From Pedobacter sp. PF22-3 (GTDB taxonomy: Bacteria > Bacteroidota > Bacteroidia > Sphingobacteriales > Sphingobacteriaceae): a DNA stretch of 64,000 bases. The DNA is taken from positions 1 to 64,000 of the forward strand of contig NZ_JAPIVP010000001.1 in NCBI RefSeq assembly GCF_026239555.1. The letters run 5' to 3'. Shown in pieces: positions 26,347 to 36,123 of this stretch. The notes under the pieces are model-generated. The model saw only the letters and a list, made by a program, of their open reading frames with translations, searched no databases and was not told where the DNA came from. The translations under genes were made by a program, and so were the position numbers. Numbering within the stretch: the stretch's first letter is position 1; the number at the start of each line of letters is the position of its first letter.

Positions 26347-27840
26347 TTAACCTTTATAAAATACCTCATTCCAATGCAATTCATTTCTGAACTGATTGAT
26401 TTTGGTATCGGCGCCAATGTTAATATATTCTAAACCGGCAATATTGGCAAAATCAGATAAGTGCTCGGTAGTTAAATTCTGACTATAAGCTGTATGGTGT
26501 GCTCCGCCAGCATAAATCCATGCTGCACAACCTGTTTTCATATCCGGAAGTGGTTTCCAGAGCACACGTGCAACTGGTAGGTTAGGAAGGTCATTTTCAG
26601 CTTCAACTGCTTTTACTTCATTTACCAGTAAACGGAAACGGTTACCCATATCAATTAAAGAAGCATTAAGCGCATCGCCACCGCCTACGTTAAATACCAA
26701 ACGTGCCGGATCGGCCTTACCACCAATGCCAAGTGGGTGTACCTCTAAACTTGCTTTTCCTGAAGCTAAACTGGCATCAACCTCCAGCATGTGCGAACCT
26801 AATACCATTGCATTTGCCGGATCGAAATGATAGGTATAATCTTCCATAAATGCATTGCCACCCGGTAAGCCAGCGCCCATTACCTTACATGCACGCACCA
26901 AAGCTGCTGTTTTCCAGTCGCCTTCACCGGCAAAACCGTAACCATCAGCCATCAAGCGTTGTGCTGCAATACCCGGCAACTGAATCATTCCATGTAAATC
27001 TTCAAAAGTATCAGAGAAACCTTTAAAGCCGCCATCAACCAAAAACTTACGTAATCCCAATTCAATTTTAGCTGCATCGTAAACCGATTGCTGTCTGGCA
27101 CCACCAGCTTTCAAATCATCAGCCATTTCGTAAGTAGCTTCGTATTCTTTTAACAAAGCCTGAATAGCTTCCTCATCAATTCCATTAATTACAGCTACTA
27201 AATCGCCAATACCATAAGTATTTACAGAAAAACCGAATTTCATTTCCGCTTCCACCTTATCGCCATCAGTAACAGCTACAAAGCGCATGTTATCGCCAAA
27301 ACGTACAAATTTAGCGCCCTGCCAATCGTTCCATCCGGCAGCAGCCCTGCACCAGGTATCAATCTGTTTCGCTACCTCTTCATCTTGCCAATGCCCAACC
27401 ACCACTTTGCGGTCTTTACGCATACGCGAAACCATAAAACCAAATTCACGGTCGCCATGTGCACTCTGGTTCAGGTTCATAAAATCCATATCAATGGTAT
27501 TCCATGGAATATCGCGGTTGAATTGGGTATGCAAGTGTAGCAAAGGTTTTTGCAATACATTTAAGCCCCTGATCCACATTTTGGCAGGCGAAAAGGTATG
27601 CATCCAGGTCATTACTCCAATACAATTTTCGTCAATATTGGCTTGCTGCAAAGTTTCAAAAATCTCTTCAGTTGTTTTTACAATCGGCTTGTACACTACC
27701 GAAACAGATATGTTTTGGTTTTGGTTCAAAGAATCAGCAACTTGCTGTGCATGTTCTGCTACTTGTTTTAAGGTTTCTTCACCGTACAGGTGTTGTGTAC
27801 CGGTAATAAACCAAACTTGTAATTTTTTTAAATCAATCAT
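26347..27840 (-). CDS. araA: L-arabinose isomerase
   Basis: 497 residues, the normal AraA length. It opens with [20 protein letters not shown] and contains [49 protein letters not shown], ending in [12 protein letters not shown]. The metal ligands lie in FAGEGDWK and the two late His segments ([16 protein letters not shown]). It converts L-arabinose to L-ribulose in the cytosol. It is the last gene of araB-araD-araA, after a 415-base gap with stem-loops. Confidence 0.97.
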   Translation of the reverse strand: MIDLKKLQVWFITGTQHLYGEETLKQVAEHAQQVADSLNQNQNISVSVVYKPIVKTTEEIFETLQQANIDENCIGVMTWMHTFSPAKMWIRGLNVLQKPLLHLHTQFNRDIPWNTIDMDFMNLNQSAHGDREFGFMVSRMRKDRKVVVGHWQDEEVAKQIDTWCRAAAGWNDWQGAKFVRFGDNMRFVAVTDGDKVEAEMKFGFSVNTYGIGDLVAVINGIDEEAIQALLKEYEATYEMADDLKAGGARQQSVYDAAKIELGLRKFLVDGGFKGFSDTFEDLHGMIQLPGIAAQRLMADGYGFAGEGDWKTAALVRACKVMGAGLPGGNAFMEDYTYHFDPANAMVLGSHMLEVDASLASGKASLEVHPLGIGGKADPARLVFNVGGGDALNASLIDMGNRFRLLVNEVKAVEAENDLPNLPVARVLWKPLPDMKTGCAAWIYAGGAHHTAYSQNLTTEHLSDFANIAGLEYINIGADTKINQFRNELHWNEVFYKG

Positions 27841-27877
27841 TACTATTTATGTTGTTTTTAATTTATTCAATTCTCCC

Positions 27878-27948
27878 CGGTCTGTGTCCTCACAGACCGA
27901 AATGCACTTTTATTTTCTCTTCCGTGTTCTGTGTTCTCACAGAACATT
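27878..27948. repeat. Two tandem related stem-loops between araD and araA
   Basis: GGTCTGTG-TCCT-CACAGACC and, about 50 bases on, GTTCTGTG-TTCT-CACAGAAC. Both share the core TCTGTG-TyCT-CACAGA. They lie close upstream of araA inside the operon and could stabilise or attenuate the araA part of the transcript, or may be REP-type repeats. Further on, 28070-28115 has another palindrome (GATGCCGATT ... AATCGGCAGA). Confidence 0.55.
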
Positions 27949-28255
27949 ATCTATATTCTTTTTGAAAAGCAAAGTTCCGTATTTCATCGGTTAGCAAAGT
28001 CCTGCTTTTTGTTTTATTCTCAGATAGTAACACAATTGTTGCCACCTAAACCCGACCGTAGCGAGATGCCGATTTTTTTCAATCGGCAGAAGCGGGGGCG
28101 GGACTGTTGTAACCTAAATGATGCTGCTATTGCTTTCCAAATCAAATTACTAAATATTTAATTTATCGCTGTAATTTATAAAATTGTTTAGTGAGCCATC
28201 TACCATGGAATCATTCGCTGTCATGCTGTACCTCAGCATGACAAAACCTCACAAC

Positions 28256-28957
28256 TTATTTCTGTCCATAATAAGCTCCGGCGCCGTGCTTTCGCTCATA
28301 GTGTTTCTCAATTAACGAATCTTTCAACTTCGGTGCCTGCGGATTAATCTGTTGCGTTAACAAAGCCATTTGTGCTACTGCTTCGAGTACCGCACTATTG
28401 TAAACCGCTTTCTCGGCTGTTTTACCCCAGGTAAAAGGTGCATGGTTACCCACTAAAATCATTTCTACTTCCTTATAGCTTAAGCCCAGGCTTTCAAAGT
28501 GGTTCATAATCTGGAAACCAGTTTCATATTCATAATTGCCCTTAATCATGGCGTCGTCCATTGGTGGCGCACATGGAATATCTACCGTTAAGTGGTCGGC
28601 ATGGGTGGTACCAAAAATTGGGATGGCTTTTTGTGCCTGTGCCCATGCGGTACCGTAAGTAGAGTGGGTATGCACTACGCCGCCAATATCTTCCCAGTGT
28701 TTGTACAAAACAGCATGGGTCTTTGTATCTGAAGAGGGGCGAAGTGTGCCTTCAACCGTGTTCCCATCAAAATCTACAATGACCATTTTTTCAGGTGTTA
28801 AATCCTCATAAGGTACACCACTGGGCTTAATCGCAAATACGCCTTTTGAGCGGTCTGCAGCACTTACATTACCGAATGTAAACAGTACCAGGCCTAATTT
28901 GGGCAGCTGCATATTGGCTTCGTAAGCTTGTTGCTTTATATCCTGATAGTTGCTCAT
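28256..28957 (-). CDS. araD: L-ribulose-5-phosphate 4-epimerase
   Basis: 233 residues of the class-II aldolase fold. FTFGNVSAADRS near residue 28, SGVPYEDL, GTLRPSSDTKTH, the zinc ligands in VVHTHSTYGTAWAQ and GTTHADHLTVDIP, and ILVGNHAPFTWGKTAEKAV match AraD/UlaF. It converts L-ribulose-5-P to D-xylulose-5-P, which feeds the pentose phosphate pathway. The start overlaps the araB stop by four bases, giving translational coupling. Confidence 0.95.
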   Translation of the reverse strand: MSNYQDIKQQAYEANMQLPKLGLVLFTFGNVSAADRSKGVFAIKPSGVPYEDLTPEKMVIVDFDGNTVEGTLRPSSDTKTHAVLYKHWEDIGGVVHTHSTYGTAWAQAQKAIPIFGTTHADHLTVDIPCAPPMDDAMIKGNYEYETGFQIMNHFESLGLSYKEVEMILVGNHAPFTWGKTAEKAVYNSAVLEAVAQMALLTQQINPQAPKLKDSLIEKHYERKHGAGAYYGQK

Positions 28958-30654
28958 GATAAATAAGGTTTAACGTCTTTTTTGCTGTATTTCTCTAAAT
29001 AACGGCCAAGGCCTAAATATTGCTGGTAATGCTGGCGGTAAAGCTTTTGCTTTTTCACGTTAGGTTTGTATTCTTTTTCAAAACCGGTACCCATGGCTTG
29101 CATAGCGGCTTCAATATTTGGGTAAATGCCGGCTGCTACTGTGGCAAACATGGCTGCACCTAAAGCGCAGGTATGCTCAAATCGGTGAATCCTGATAGGC
29201 ATTTCTAGCACATCGGCCATCATTTGCATTATGTAAGCTGATTTTTTAGCCACACCGCCAATACCAATAATTCCTTTTACAGGTACGCCTTGTTCTTTAA
29301 AACGATCTACAATAGCTTTGGCTCCAAAACAGGTTGCTGCTGCCAATGCGCGGAAAAACCGCGGAGCATCGGTACCTAAACCCAAACCGGTAATAGCACC
29401 TTTAAGTTCCTGGTTGGCATCTGGTGTTCTTCTGCCGTTTAACCAATCTACAGCCAGTTCTGCATAGTCTTCATCGTCTAAAGCTTCAGCCTGTTTACTT
29501 AAATTGGCAATAATTTTAGCTTCCAGCTCTTCTTTTAGCGCAATTGCCGTAGCTTCATCAATCAATGTAGATTCCGTTAACAAATGGTTTAGTGGCCAGC
29601 TGATTAAATTCTTAAACCAGGCGTATACATCTCCAAAGGCAGATTGACCTGCCTCTAAACCTGCCATACCCGGAATTACAGAACCATTAACCTGTCCACA
29701 GATCCCGTTAATCAATTTACCATCTAAATCCTGATTAGGCGCCACTAAAATATCGCAGGTACTGGTACCCATTACCTTACTTAAATAATAAGGTTCTATT
29801 TGTCCGCCAACTGCGCCCATGTGTGCATCAAAAGCGCCTACACCAATTACTACATCGGTACTTAAGCCTAGTTTGTTTGCCCACTCTTCGCATAAGGTCC
29901 CTGCAGGAACATCAGAAGTATCTGTATCATTAAATAATTTATCTCTGAAACCAGCCAAAAGCGGATCCAGACTGCTAAAGAAATCTTCTGGTGGTAGGCC
30001 GTTAAATTCTTCTGCCCATAACGCTTTATGTCCGGCAGCGCAACGACTTCTTTTCATCGCATTCACATCCTTACCACCACAAAGTAAAAACGGTACCCAA
30101 TCACAATGTTCTACCCAAGATTGCACACTATTCCGAATAGACTGATCGACCCTTAAGGTACGCAATAGCTTTGCCCAAAACCATTCAGACGAATAAATTC
30201 CGCCCACATACTTTAAATAATTGGTTTTGAACTGGGTAGCATGCTCGTTAATTTCTGCTGCTTCTTTAACTGATGTATGGTCTTTCCAGAGCACAAACAT
30301 GGCATTCGGGTTTTCTTCAAAACCAGGTGTTAAGGCCAGGGGAGTGCCTGTGGCATCAACAGCAACCGGACTAGAACCGGTTGTATCAACTGAAATACCT
30401 CTTACTAAAGACGCAATTTCTGCACCGCCAGCTTTGGCTAAACAATCTTTTATGGTATGTTCTAAACCTTCAACATAATCTAATGGATGCTGGCGGAACT
30501 GGTTAATAGCAGGTTTACAATATAAACCTTTCTGCCATCTCGGGTAAAGAAAAACAGAGGCCGAAATTTCTTTCCCATCTGCGGTATCGACTAGAACAGA
30601 CCGGACAGAATCAGTCCCGTAATCTACTCCAATTACATAGTTTGCTTTGCTCAT
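28954..30654 (-). CDS. araB: Ribulokinase
   Basis: 566 residues of the FGGY kinase family. N-terminal VIGVDYGTDSVRSVLVDT is the phosphate-1 motif; DTTGSSPVAVD, VGAFDAHMGAVGG and the C-terminal GIIGIGGVAKKSAYIMQM with CALGAAMFATVAAG are AraB features. It phosphorylates L-ribulose with ATP. It is the first gene of the operon. Four bases upstream of its ATG lies a perfect 10-bp inverted repeat, a candidate AraR site. Confidence 0.95.
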   Translation of the reverse strand: MSKANYVIGVDYGTDSVRSVLVDTADGKEISASVFLYPRWQKGLYCKPAINQFRQHPLDYVEGLEHTIKDCLAKAGGAEIASLVRGISVDTTGSSPVAVDATGTPLALTPGFEENPNAMFVLWKDHTSVKEAAEINEHATQFKTNYLKYVGGIYSSEWFWAKLLRTLRVDQSIRNSVQSWVEHCDWVPFLLCGGKDVNAMKRSRCAAGHKALWAEEFNGLPPEDFFSSLDPLLAGFRDKLFNDTDTSDVPAGTLCEEWANKLGLSTDVVIGVGAFDAHMGAVGGQIEPYYLSKVMGTSTCDILVAPNQDLDGKLINGICGQVNGSVIPGMAGLEAGQSAFGDVYAWFKNLISWPLNHLLTESTLIDEATAIALKEELEAKIIANLSKQAEALDDEDYAELAVDWLNGRRTPDANQELKGAITGLGLGTDAPRFFRALAAATCFGAKAIVDRFKEQGVPVKGIIGIGGVAKKSAYIMQMMADVLEMPIRIHRFEHTCALGAAMFATVAAGIYPNIEAAMQAMGTGFEKEYKPNVKKQKLYRQHYQQYLGLGRYLEKYSKKDVKPYLS

Positions 30655-30657
30655 AAC

Positions 30658-30690
30658 AATAAATAAATGTCTAATTAACGTTTATTTATT
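30658..30690. promoter_or_regulatory. Inverted repeat in the araB leader, candidate operator
   Basis: AATAAATAAA, 13 bases, TTTATTTATT: perfect 10-bp arms that begin 4 bases before the araB start codon. The position would block transcription or translation initiation when bound. It is AT-rich, so chance is possible. Linking it to the AraR-like regulator is inference. Confidence 0.4.
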
Positions 30691-30848
30691 TGAATTAAAA
30701 AATTTAATTATTCTTTTGATTGAAAACATCAATTTTATGTAAATTGGACTACTACTATTTACCTCTGATAGGGGATATCCAAACATTTTTTGGTAAAAAA
30801 TTTCTAATCCTTCACTCCTGCGAAAAAACCTGATGAATTCGCATCGTT

Positions 30849-31763
30849 TTAATTTAAGGACTTCCTGAATTCCAGCGGCGAAATATCAGTTTTAGCTTTA
30901 AATAGCTTACTAAAAGATTGAGAATGCTCAAATCCCAATTCATAGGCAATTTCACTCACCGAAAGTTCAGTTGTGGAGAGTCTTTCTTTGGCTTTTTCAA
31001 TGAGCTTTTCGTGGATGTGCTGTTGTGTGGTTTGTCCGGTTAAAGTTCTCAACAGATTCCGCATATAGTATTGCGACATATTGAATTTTTCTGAGAGAAA
31101 CCGAACACTAGGCAAACCATGTTCTTTGAGATTATTACCTTCAAAATAATCTTTGAGCAGAATTTCCAATCGTTCTAAAAATTGATGATGCGATTTGCGA
31201 CGCGTAATAAACTGTCGCTGATAAAATCGCTCTGAATAATTTAAAAGCGTTTCCAGCTGTGAAATTATAATGTTCTGACTGAATTTGTCAATATTGGTTT
31301 GATATTCCTGCTTGATGTTATCAGTGATCTGCTGGATTTTTATCTCTTCATCTTCAGATAAAAATAAGGCTTCATTAACGGAATAATCAAAGAATTCATA
31401 TTTCTTGATTGTGCTAGCCAAGGGTGTATTCCAAAGAAAATCCGGATGAATCATCATCATCCATCCGGACGGATTTTTGCCATTCTCTTCCCGTATAATG
31501 CTCAAAATCTGATGTGGTGCCATACAGAACATCACGCCTTCATCAAAATCGTAATCCTGCTGTCCGTACCGATATTTATGATCCATATCTCTTTTGACAG
31601 AAATCATATAAAAATCAAATATCAAACGCTGCTTTACACTTTCCCTCGCCGGCGCCATATCTTCAAAATTAATCACACTGATGAGCGGATGTTTTGGCTT
31701 TGGCAAGCCTCGTAAAGTGTGGAACTGAGAGATGGTTTTTATTCTTATCGGCGAATCAGACAT
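30849..31763 (-). CDS. AraC-family transcriptional regulator
   Basis: 304 residues. The N-terminal sensing domain (about 1-180) includes DHKYRYGQQDYDFDEGVMFC and MAPHQILSI. The C-terminal double HTH (about 200-304) shows PSVRFLSEKFNMSQYYMRNL and LSVSEIAYELGFEHSQSFSK, ending ISPLEFRKSLN, typical of AraC. The neighbour in the same direction is an epimerase-like gene 42 bases upstream, probably its target or co-transcribed. A relic with similar N-terminus lies at 49669-49830. Confidence 0.8.
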   Translation of the reverse strand: MSDSPIRIKTISQFHTLRGLPKPKHPLISVINFEDMAPARESVKQRLIFDFYMISVKRDMDHKYRYGQQDYDFDEGVMFCMAPHQILSIIREENGKNPSGWMMMIHPDFLWNTPLASTIKKYEFFDYSVNEALFLSEDEEIKIQQITDNIKQEYQTNIDKFSQNIIISQLETLLNYSERFYQRQFITRRKSHHQFLERLEILLKDYFEGNNLKEHGLPSVRFLSEKFNMSQYYMRNLLRTLTGQTTQQHIHEKLIEKAKERLSTTELSVSEIAYELGFEHSQSFSKLFKAKTDISPLEFRKSLN

Positions 31764-31805
31764 CAGTTTAATATTTAATCAAATTTAATGAATTTAAATT
31801 ACAGG

Positions 31806-32708
31806 CTATTTTATCTCCTGGAAATAAATGTCATTTTGCAAATCTTCGATCAAAGTAGGGTGTTGAGGATCCCAGCCTAAGGTTACCCGGGTTGCTTCAC
31901 TTGAAGTTAAATTATTAAGTTTGGCAAAATGTGCAAACCAGCCGAAATGCGCCGCTGCTTCATCTTTTGTTAAGGAAACAAGTGGAAGCTGCAATTTTTC
32001 GGCAATAAAGGTTGCAATGTCTTTAAAAGGAATTCCCTGTTCTGCAACTGCATGGTACCTCGTTCCGCTAATAAACGGTTTTTCCAAAGCTAAGCGGTAT
32101 AATTTGGCTGCATCTAATACGTGAACAGCAGGCCAGAAATTACTACCATCATTAATCATCGCAGCTTTTCCTTTCTCTTTTGCAATATTAATCGAGGTTG
32201 GAACAAAACCAATTACATCTCCTTTACCGTGAACAGATGGTGAGAGTCTTACAACGGCAACTTTTACGCCTTTTGCGGCTACAGCATCCGCTGCATTTTC
32301 CGTTGCGATTCTGGGATGCGGATTGTTTGCTGAAAAATCTTTTTCGGTTGTGATTCCGTCTTTTGAAAAAAGTGCAGTTCCTGAAGTGATGAGAAACGGT
32401 TTGTCTGTTCCCAATAAAGCTTCACCTATAGCTTCAATCACTTTTCCATCCAGTTTACACATTTCCTCAAATTTTGTAAAATCGTGAACAAATCCTAAAT
32501 GAATCACTGCATCCGAGGCCATAGCTCCTGATTTTAAACTATCAAAATCGTTTAGATCTCCGCGCAGTGCTTCTGCCCCGGCTGCAAGCAATTTTTTTAC
32601 TGATTCTTCCGAGCGGGCCAATCCCAAAACCTGGTGCCCATGAGCCAATAACTCCTGTACTACGGCCGTTCCTACGAAACCTGTAGCACCTGTAACAAAT
32701 ACTTTCAT
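31806..32708 (-). CDS. NAD(P)-dependent epimerase/dehydratase-like SDR
   Basis: 300 residues of the extended/atypical SDR group. Rossmann motif VTGATGFVGTAVVQEL at residues 5-20, then GDLNDFDSL, AVIHLGFVHDF and a TSGTALF segment in place of the catalytic Ser. Classical YxxxK is not evident; an ENAADA stretch lies in its region. Such proteins are common next to AraC regulators and act on unknown small molecules. The cytosolic reaction is not predictable. Confidence 0.7.
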   Translation of the reverse strand: MKVFVTGATGFVGTAVVQELLAHGHQVLGLARSEESVKKLLAAGAEALRGDLNDFDSLKSGAMASDAVIHLGFVHDFTKFEEMCKLDGKVIEAIGEALLGTDKPFLITSGTALFSKDGITTEKDFSANNPHPRIATENAADAVAAKGVKVAVVRLSPSVHGKGDVIGFVPTSINIAKEKGKAAMINDGSNFWPAVHVLDAAKLYRLALEKPFISGTRYHAVAEQGIPFKDIATFIAEKLQLPLVSLTKDEAAAHFGWFAHFAKLNNLTSSEATRVTLGWDPQHPTLIEDLQNDIYFQEIK

Positions 32709-32830
32709 TTGATATCATTTAATGAAGCAAAGTTCAGATTTGGTTTCTTAACCCCTGTAGCCAAAAAGCACTTTCTTGTAGCCGAAATGTGATTTATGGC
32801 CTATTTTAATCGTTAGGCATTTAACTAGTA

Positions 32831-33703
32831 CTAATCCACTTTTTTGATAGGATAAAGAAATTTAAAAGCATTGGAAACCGCCTGATGCATAATTGTTCCA
32901 TGGTTCTCTTGTGGTAAAAAATCGAAATACACTTTTACATTGTTATTTTTAAAACCGTTTATTTTTTCGGTCAGCAAATTTGCATCCACTTCCATTACGC
33001 GGGGCATTTCGGTTGGTGTTAAACCTTCTTTTCCAACCGCAATGTAAACGTTAGTATGCTGGTTAAAATTGCTTTCACTGATTTTTGATTCCTGGTTTAA
33101 CAATGAACCGTTATCCCACCATAAACTAGGGCTAATAATAATATATTGACTAAAAAGTGTAGGTTTTTTAATTAAAATTTCAGCAGCCAGCAAACCGCCT
33201 AAAGATTGACCGATAATGGTTTTGCTGTTATTCGTTTTATATTTTGACTGGATATAAGGCTCAAGTTCTTTTTCAATAAATGAAATAAATTTATCGGAGT
33301 GGCCGGTAGTAGGATAGCTTTTTTGATCGCGCGCAATCGATGTTGGAAAAGTAAAATCCCTTTTACGATCGACAGTTGCAATGCCTACCACAATTGATTT
33401 TGGCACCCGATTTACCCATTCGAAGCTGTTAAACTGCACGAGCCCAACGATATGAATAAAATCTTCCTCAGCAGAACCATCAAGTAAATAGATGACCGGA
33501 TATTTTGTAGTATCGCTCTGTTGATAACCTTCCGGAAGATAGACGTTCAGGATTCTTTTCTCCGCCAATGCTTTTGATTGGATTTCGTCTATAAGGCCTA
33601 AAACAAAAGGTTTACGCTTTACTGTATCTGTTGGCCTGTTCATTTGCCCGAAAACTACGGCCGCATAAAAAGTTAGCATAACAGTTAATAGGGTTTTATT
33701 CAT
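32831..33703 (-). CDS. Secreted alpha/beta-hydrolase, esterase D / Fes-like
   Basis: 290 residues with signal peptide (LLTVMLTFYAAVVFGQ). The putative-esterase fold (COG2819) shows NVYLPEGYQ, YPVIYLLDGSAEEDF, the nucleophile elbow IGQSLGGLLAAEIL (Ser near 168), SPSLWWDNG, and a late His in PQENHGTIMHQA. The family includes siderophore and carbohydrate esterases in the periplasm. Substrate unknown. It is a single gene; the 365 bases upstream to the P450 gene are AT-rich without a recognised element. Confidence 0.75.
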   Translation of the reverse strand: MNKTLLTVMLTFYAAVVFGQMNRPTDTVKRKPFVLGLIDEIQSKALAEKRILNVYLPEGYQQSDTTKYPVIYLLDGSAEEDFIHIVGLVQFNSFEWVNRVPKSIVVGIATVDRKRDFTFPTSIARDQKSYPTTGHSDKFISFIEKELEPYIQSKYKTNNSKTIIGQSLGGLLAAEILIKKPTLFSQYIIISPSLWWDNGSLLNQESKISESNFNQHTNVYIAVGKEGLTPTEMPRVMEVDANLLTEKINGFKNNNVKVYFDFLPQENHGTIMHQAVSNAFKFLYPIKKVD

Positions 33704-34068
33704 ATGTTAAGGAATAACGGGTGGTGATAAGATGTTTTTTTGGAAAAATACAATTTTCAACCGGGCTGAGAAAATTGATGATGTAAAATCATTCATTTTA
33801 CTGTTTCCATGTCTTAGTTTAAATAACCGGTAATTCTTCCAGCGAAAAGAATTTGATCCACCTTATTTTTAGCATTAGCTGTTCTTAAAATTTAAATTTT
33901 AAGTGTTTTAATCCGCATTAAAAATCTTTAGCTTATGCTAAGAATTTACCTGACTGGTTAATTAAATTTACTTATATTTACGAAGAGAACAGATGGTATA
34001 TTGGTTATTTATATTTTTTTATATCTGATTTCTAAATTAAGCCATCCAGTTATTCCATTACCAATAAA

Positions 34069-35256
34069 ATGATAATTAACGCAAACGAACCTCAATATTC
34101 AATAGCTGATCCTTACCCATGGTACAAATGGGTTCAACAGGAAAAACCCATTTTTAGAACGCCCGAAGGCATGTGGATGATTACAGGCTATGAGGATGCA
34201 ATGATGTTATTAAGCGATCCCCGTTGTTCGCATTGGGGGCAGGACAGTCAAATTTTTCAATATTTAAGCCCGGTTGAAAAAGCTATTGCGCAAACATTAC
34301 ATGCGCTGGCACCCGGCAATACACCCTCATTTCGTAAACAGATTATGCATCAGCTTGCTGCCAGAACACTCCAGGTTGATGAAGATGATATGAAACAACT
34401 GGCAGATGAAATTCTTGATGAGCTTCGTCCTTCCTCTAGGATCGAATTTATGAATGATTATGCCCATCCTTTTACATTCGGAACAATTTGCCGGGTGATG
34501 GGCGTACCGCAAGAGGAGGTGAGCTCATTTTCTAAAATAGTGGGTGGCTTAAAAGGCGGATACCTTAGTTTTGTTGATGAAAAATCATGGGCGAATGGTG
34601 AGGACGAACCAAAAAAAATATTTATTGATACGTTGCGAGGACTGATCGCATTGAAGCGGCAAAAGCCTGGTAAAGATTTGTGCAGTGCTATCCTTGCCGT
34701 TGTACCAGATGATGACGGGGATGATTCTTTTATCATTTCATTGATGGTTCTGCTTTTTTATGCTGGCCATCAGAATATGATGAATTTTATGGGAAATGCT
34801 TTGGTTGCACTTCAAGGCAGGGTAGAAGACCAGGCAACGCTTCGCGAAAGCCTTTCCGCTGCCATAACAGGTGTGGATGAACTGATCCGTTATGATTCTC
34901 CGCTGCAATCTGTTTTACTCATTACCCAGGAAGCGATAAATCTTCATGGCATTAATATTCCTTCAGGCAACCAATTGCTTATTAGTATAGGTGCGGCAAA
35001 CAGGGATCCTGCAAAATTTGAAAACCCGGATCAATTAATATTGGGGAGAAAACCAAACCATCTGGGCTTTGGCGCGGGCGCTTTCAGGTGTATAGGTGCA
35101 AGACTTGCGCAAATTCAGGGCGGTATTGGCCTGCACCGTTTTTTTGCACATTTGAGTGCTTACACTGTTGCTGAAAATATAAGCTGGAGCAATTTCAGCG
35201 TTCAACGAGGACCATCTTCTATTTTATTGGATATAAACTGGAATCATGAAGGATAA
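34069..35256 (+). CDS. Cytochrome P450 monooxygenase
   Basis: 395 residues, soluble bacterial P450. The heme loop is FGAGAFRCIGARLA with Cys341 as thiolate ligand. ExxR is E271-LI-R274. The I-helix reads FYAGHQNMMNF (A232-G233-H234-Q235-N236) where most P450s have AGx(D/E)T, so the acid-alcohol pair for oxygen activation is replaced. This is seen in some P450s acting on carrier-bound or unusual substrates. It overlaps the methyltransferase gene by 11 bases, pointing to one biosynthetic unit. It probably tailors a specialised metabolite or peptide. Confidence 0.9.
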   Translation: MIINANEPQYSIADPYPWYKWVQQEKPIFRTPEGMWMITGYEDAMMLLSDPRCSHWGQDSQIFQYLSPVEKAIAQTLHALAPGNTPSFRKQIMHQLAARTLQVDEDDMKQLADEILDELRPSSRIEFMNDYAHPFTFGTICRVMGVPQEEVSSFSKIVGGLKGGYLSFVDEKSWANGEDEPKKIFIDTLRGLIALKRQKPGKDLCSAILAVVPDDDGDDSFIISLMVLLFYAGHQNMMNFMGNALVALQGRVEDQATLRESLSAAITGVDELIRYDSPLQSVLLITQEAINLHGINIPSGNQLLISIGAANRDPAKFENPDQLILGRKPNHLGFGAGAFRCIGARLAQIQGGIGLHRFFAHLSAYTVAENISWSNFSVQRGPSSILLDINWNHEG

Positions 35257-36001
35257 ATTAGCCACTGGAAGTGATTTTATTGACCGGTACGATCACATGA
35301 TCCTGTCTGATGCGATGAAGGCCATGTATGGTAATTCAGGTTTTTACAATGTAGGCGATTGGACCACTAATCCTTCCAACCTGGAAACTGCGTGCGAGGC
35401 ACTCGTCATAAAACATCTAGATCTGGTAGCAATACCGCAAGATCCCATTATGATATTGGATGCGGGATGCGGACTAGGAAAGGGTTCTGGCGTTATTGCC
35501 CAACGGTTCGGCAACGCGCACGTTGTTGGGATCAATATTTCTGAAAAGCAGATTTCGTTTGCACAGGAGGCTCGTGCTGGTATTGATTTCCAGGTGATGG
35601 ATGCTACAAGAATGGAGTTCCCAGACGAACATTTCGATTTAATCATCAGTATTGAAGCTGCATTTCATTTTGATACCCGAAAAGATTTTCTTGATTGCGC
35701 CTACCAAAAACTCCGTCCAGGCGGTCAACTTATTTTTTCTGATATGTTACTGAACAATACGGAATGGATTGGAAGCTGGTCTGTACCAGCAGCGAACCTG
35801 ATTACCGATATAAATGATTATACCAAACTATGTATAGCAGCGGGCTTTCGGCTACTCCAATGCAACGATATCAAGAATTCTTCTATAAAGGGATTTTGCA
35901 ATCATCTCCGCAATGCAATGCAACTGACAGATCTTGCCGACGGGCTTGAAAACTCGGTTATTGCCTACCTGCTAACGAGTTTAAAGAAACAATCATTATA
36001 A
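35246..36001 (+). CDS. SAM-dependent methyltransferase
   Basis: 251 residues, class I methyltransferase: motif I ILDAGCGLGKGS near residue 69, VVGINISEKQISFAQEA (motif post-I), DATRMEFPDEHFDLIISIEA (motifs II/III), and LRPGGQLIFSDML. The N-terminal YDHMILSDAMKAMYGNSGFY and NVGDW segment recalls the small-molecule O- or N-methyltransferases of polyketide and sugar pathways. It overlaps the P450 gene and is co-translated with it. It is convergent with the oxygenase gene that ends the facing operon. Confidence 0.85.
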   Translation: MKDKLATGSDFIDRYDHMILSDAMKAMYGNSGFYNVGDWTTNPSNLETACEALVIKHLDLVAIPQDPIMILDAGCGLGKGSGVIAQRFGNAHVVGINISEKQISFAQEARAGIDFQVMDATRMEFPDEHFDLIISIEAAFHFDTRKDFLDCAYQKLRPGGQLIFSDMLLNNTEWIGSWSVPAANLITDINDYTKLCIAAGFRLLQCNDIKNSSIKGFCNHLRNAMQLTDLADGLENSVIAYLLTSLKKQSL

Positions 36002-36123
36002 AATTCCTGCAACAAATGCCCCAGAGTTTTCCAGGGTAATCATTCCAATCTTTTACAGTGATATTGAACTTGTTTTTACTGTTAACAAATACCTTTTACT
36101 CAATAGGACATTTTGCGAAATCG

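Noticed and set aside
27287..28161. Plus-strand frames across the araA start and the araD-araA gap
   Set aside because: They run antisense through araA and the palindromes and show cysteine/serine-rich shadow composition; no domain is visible.
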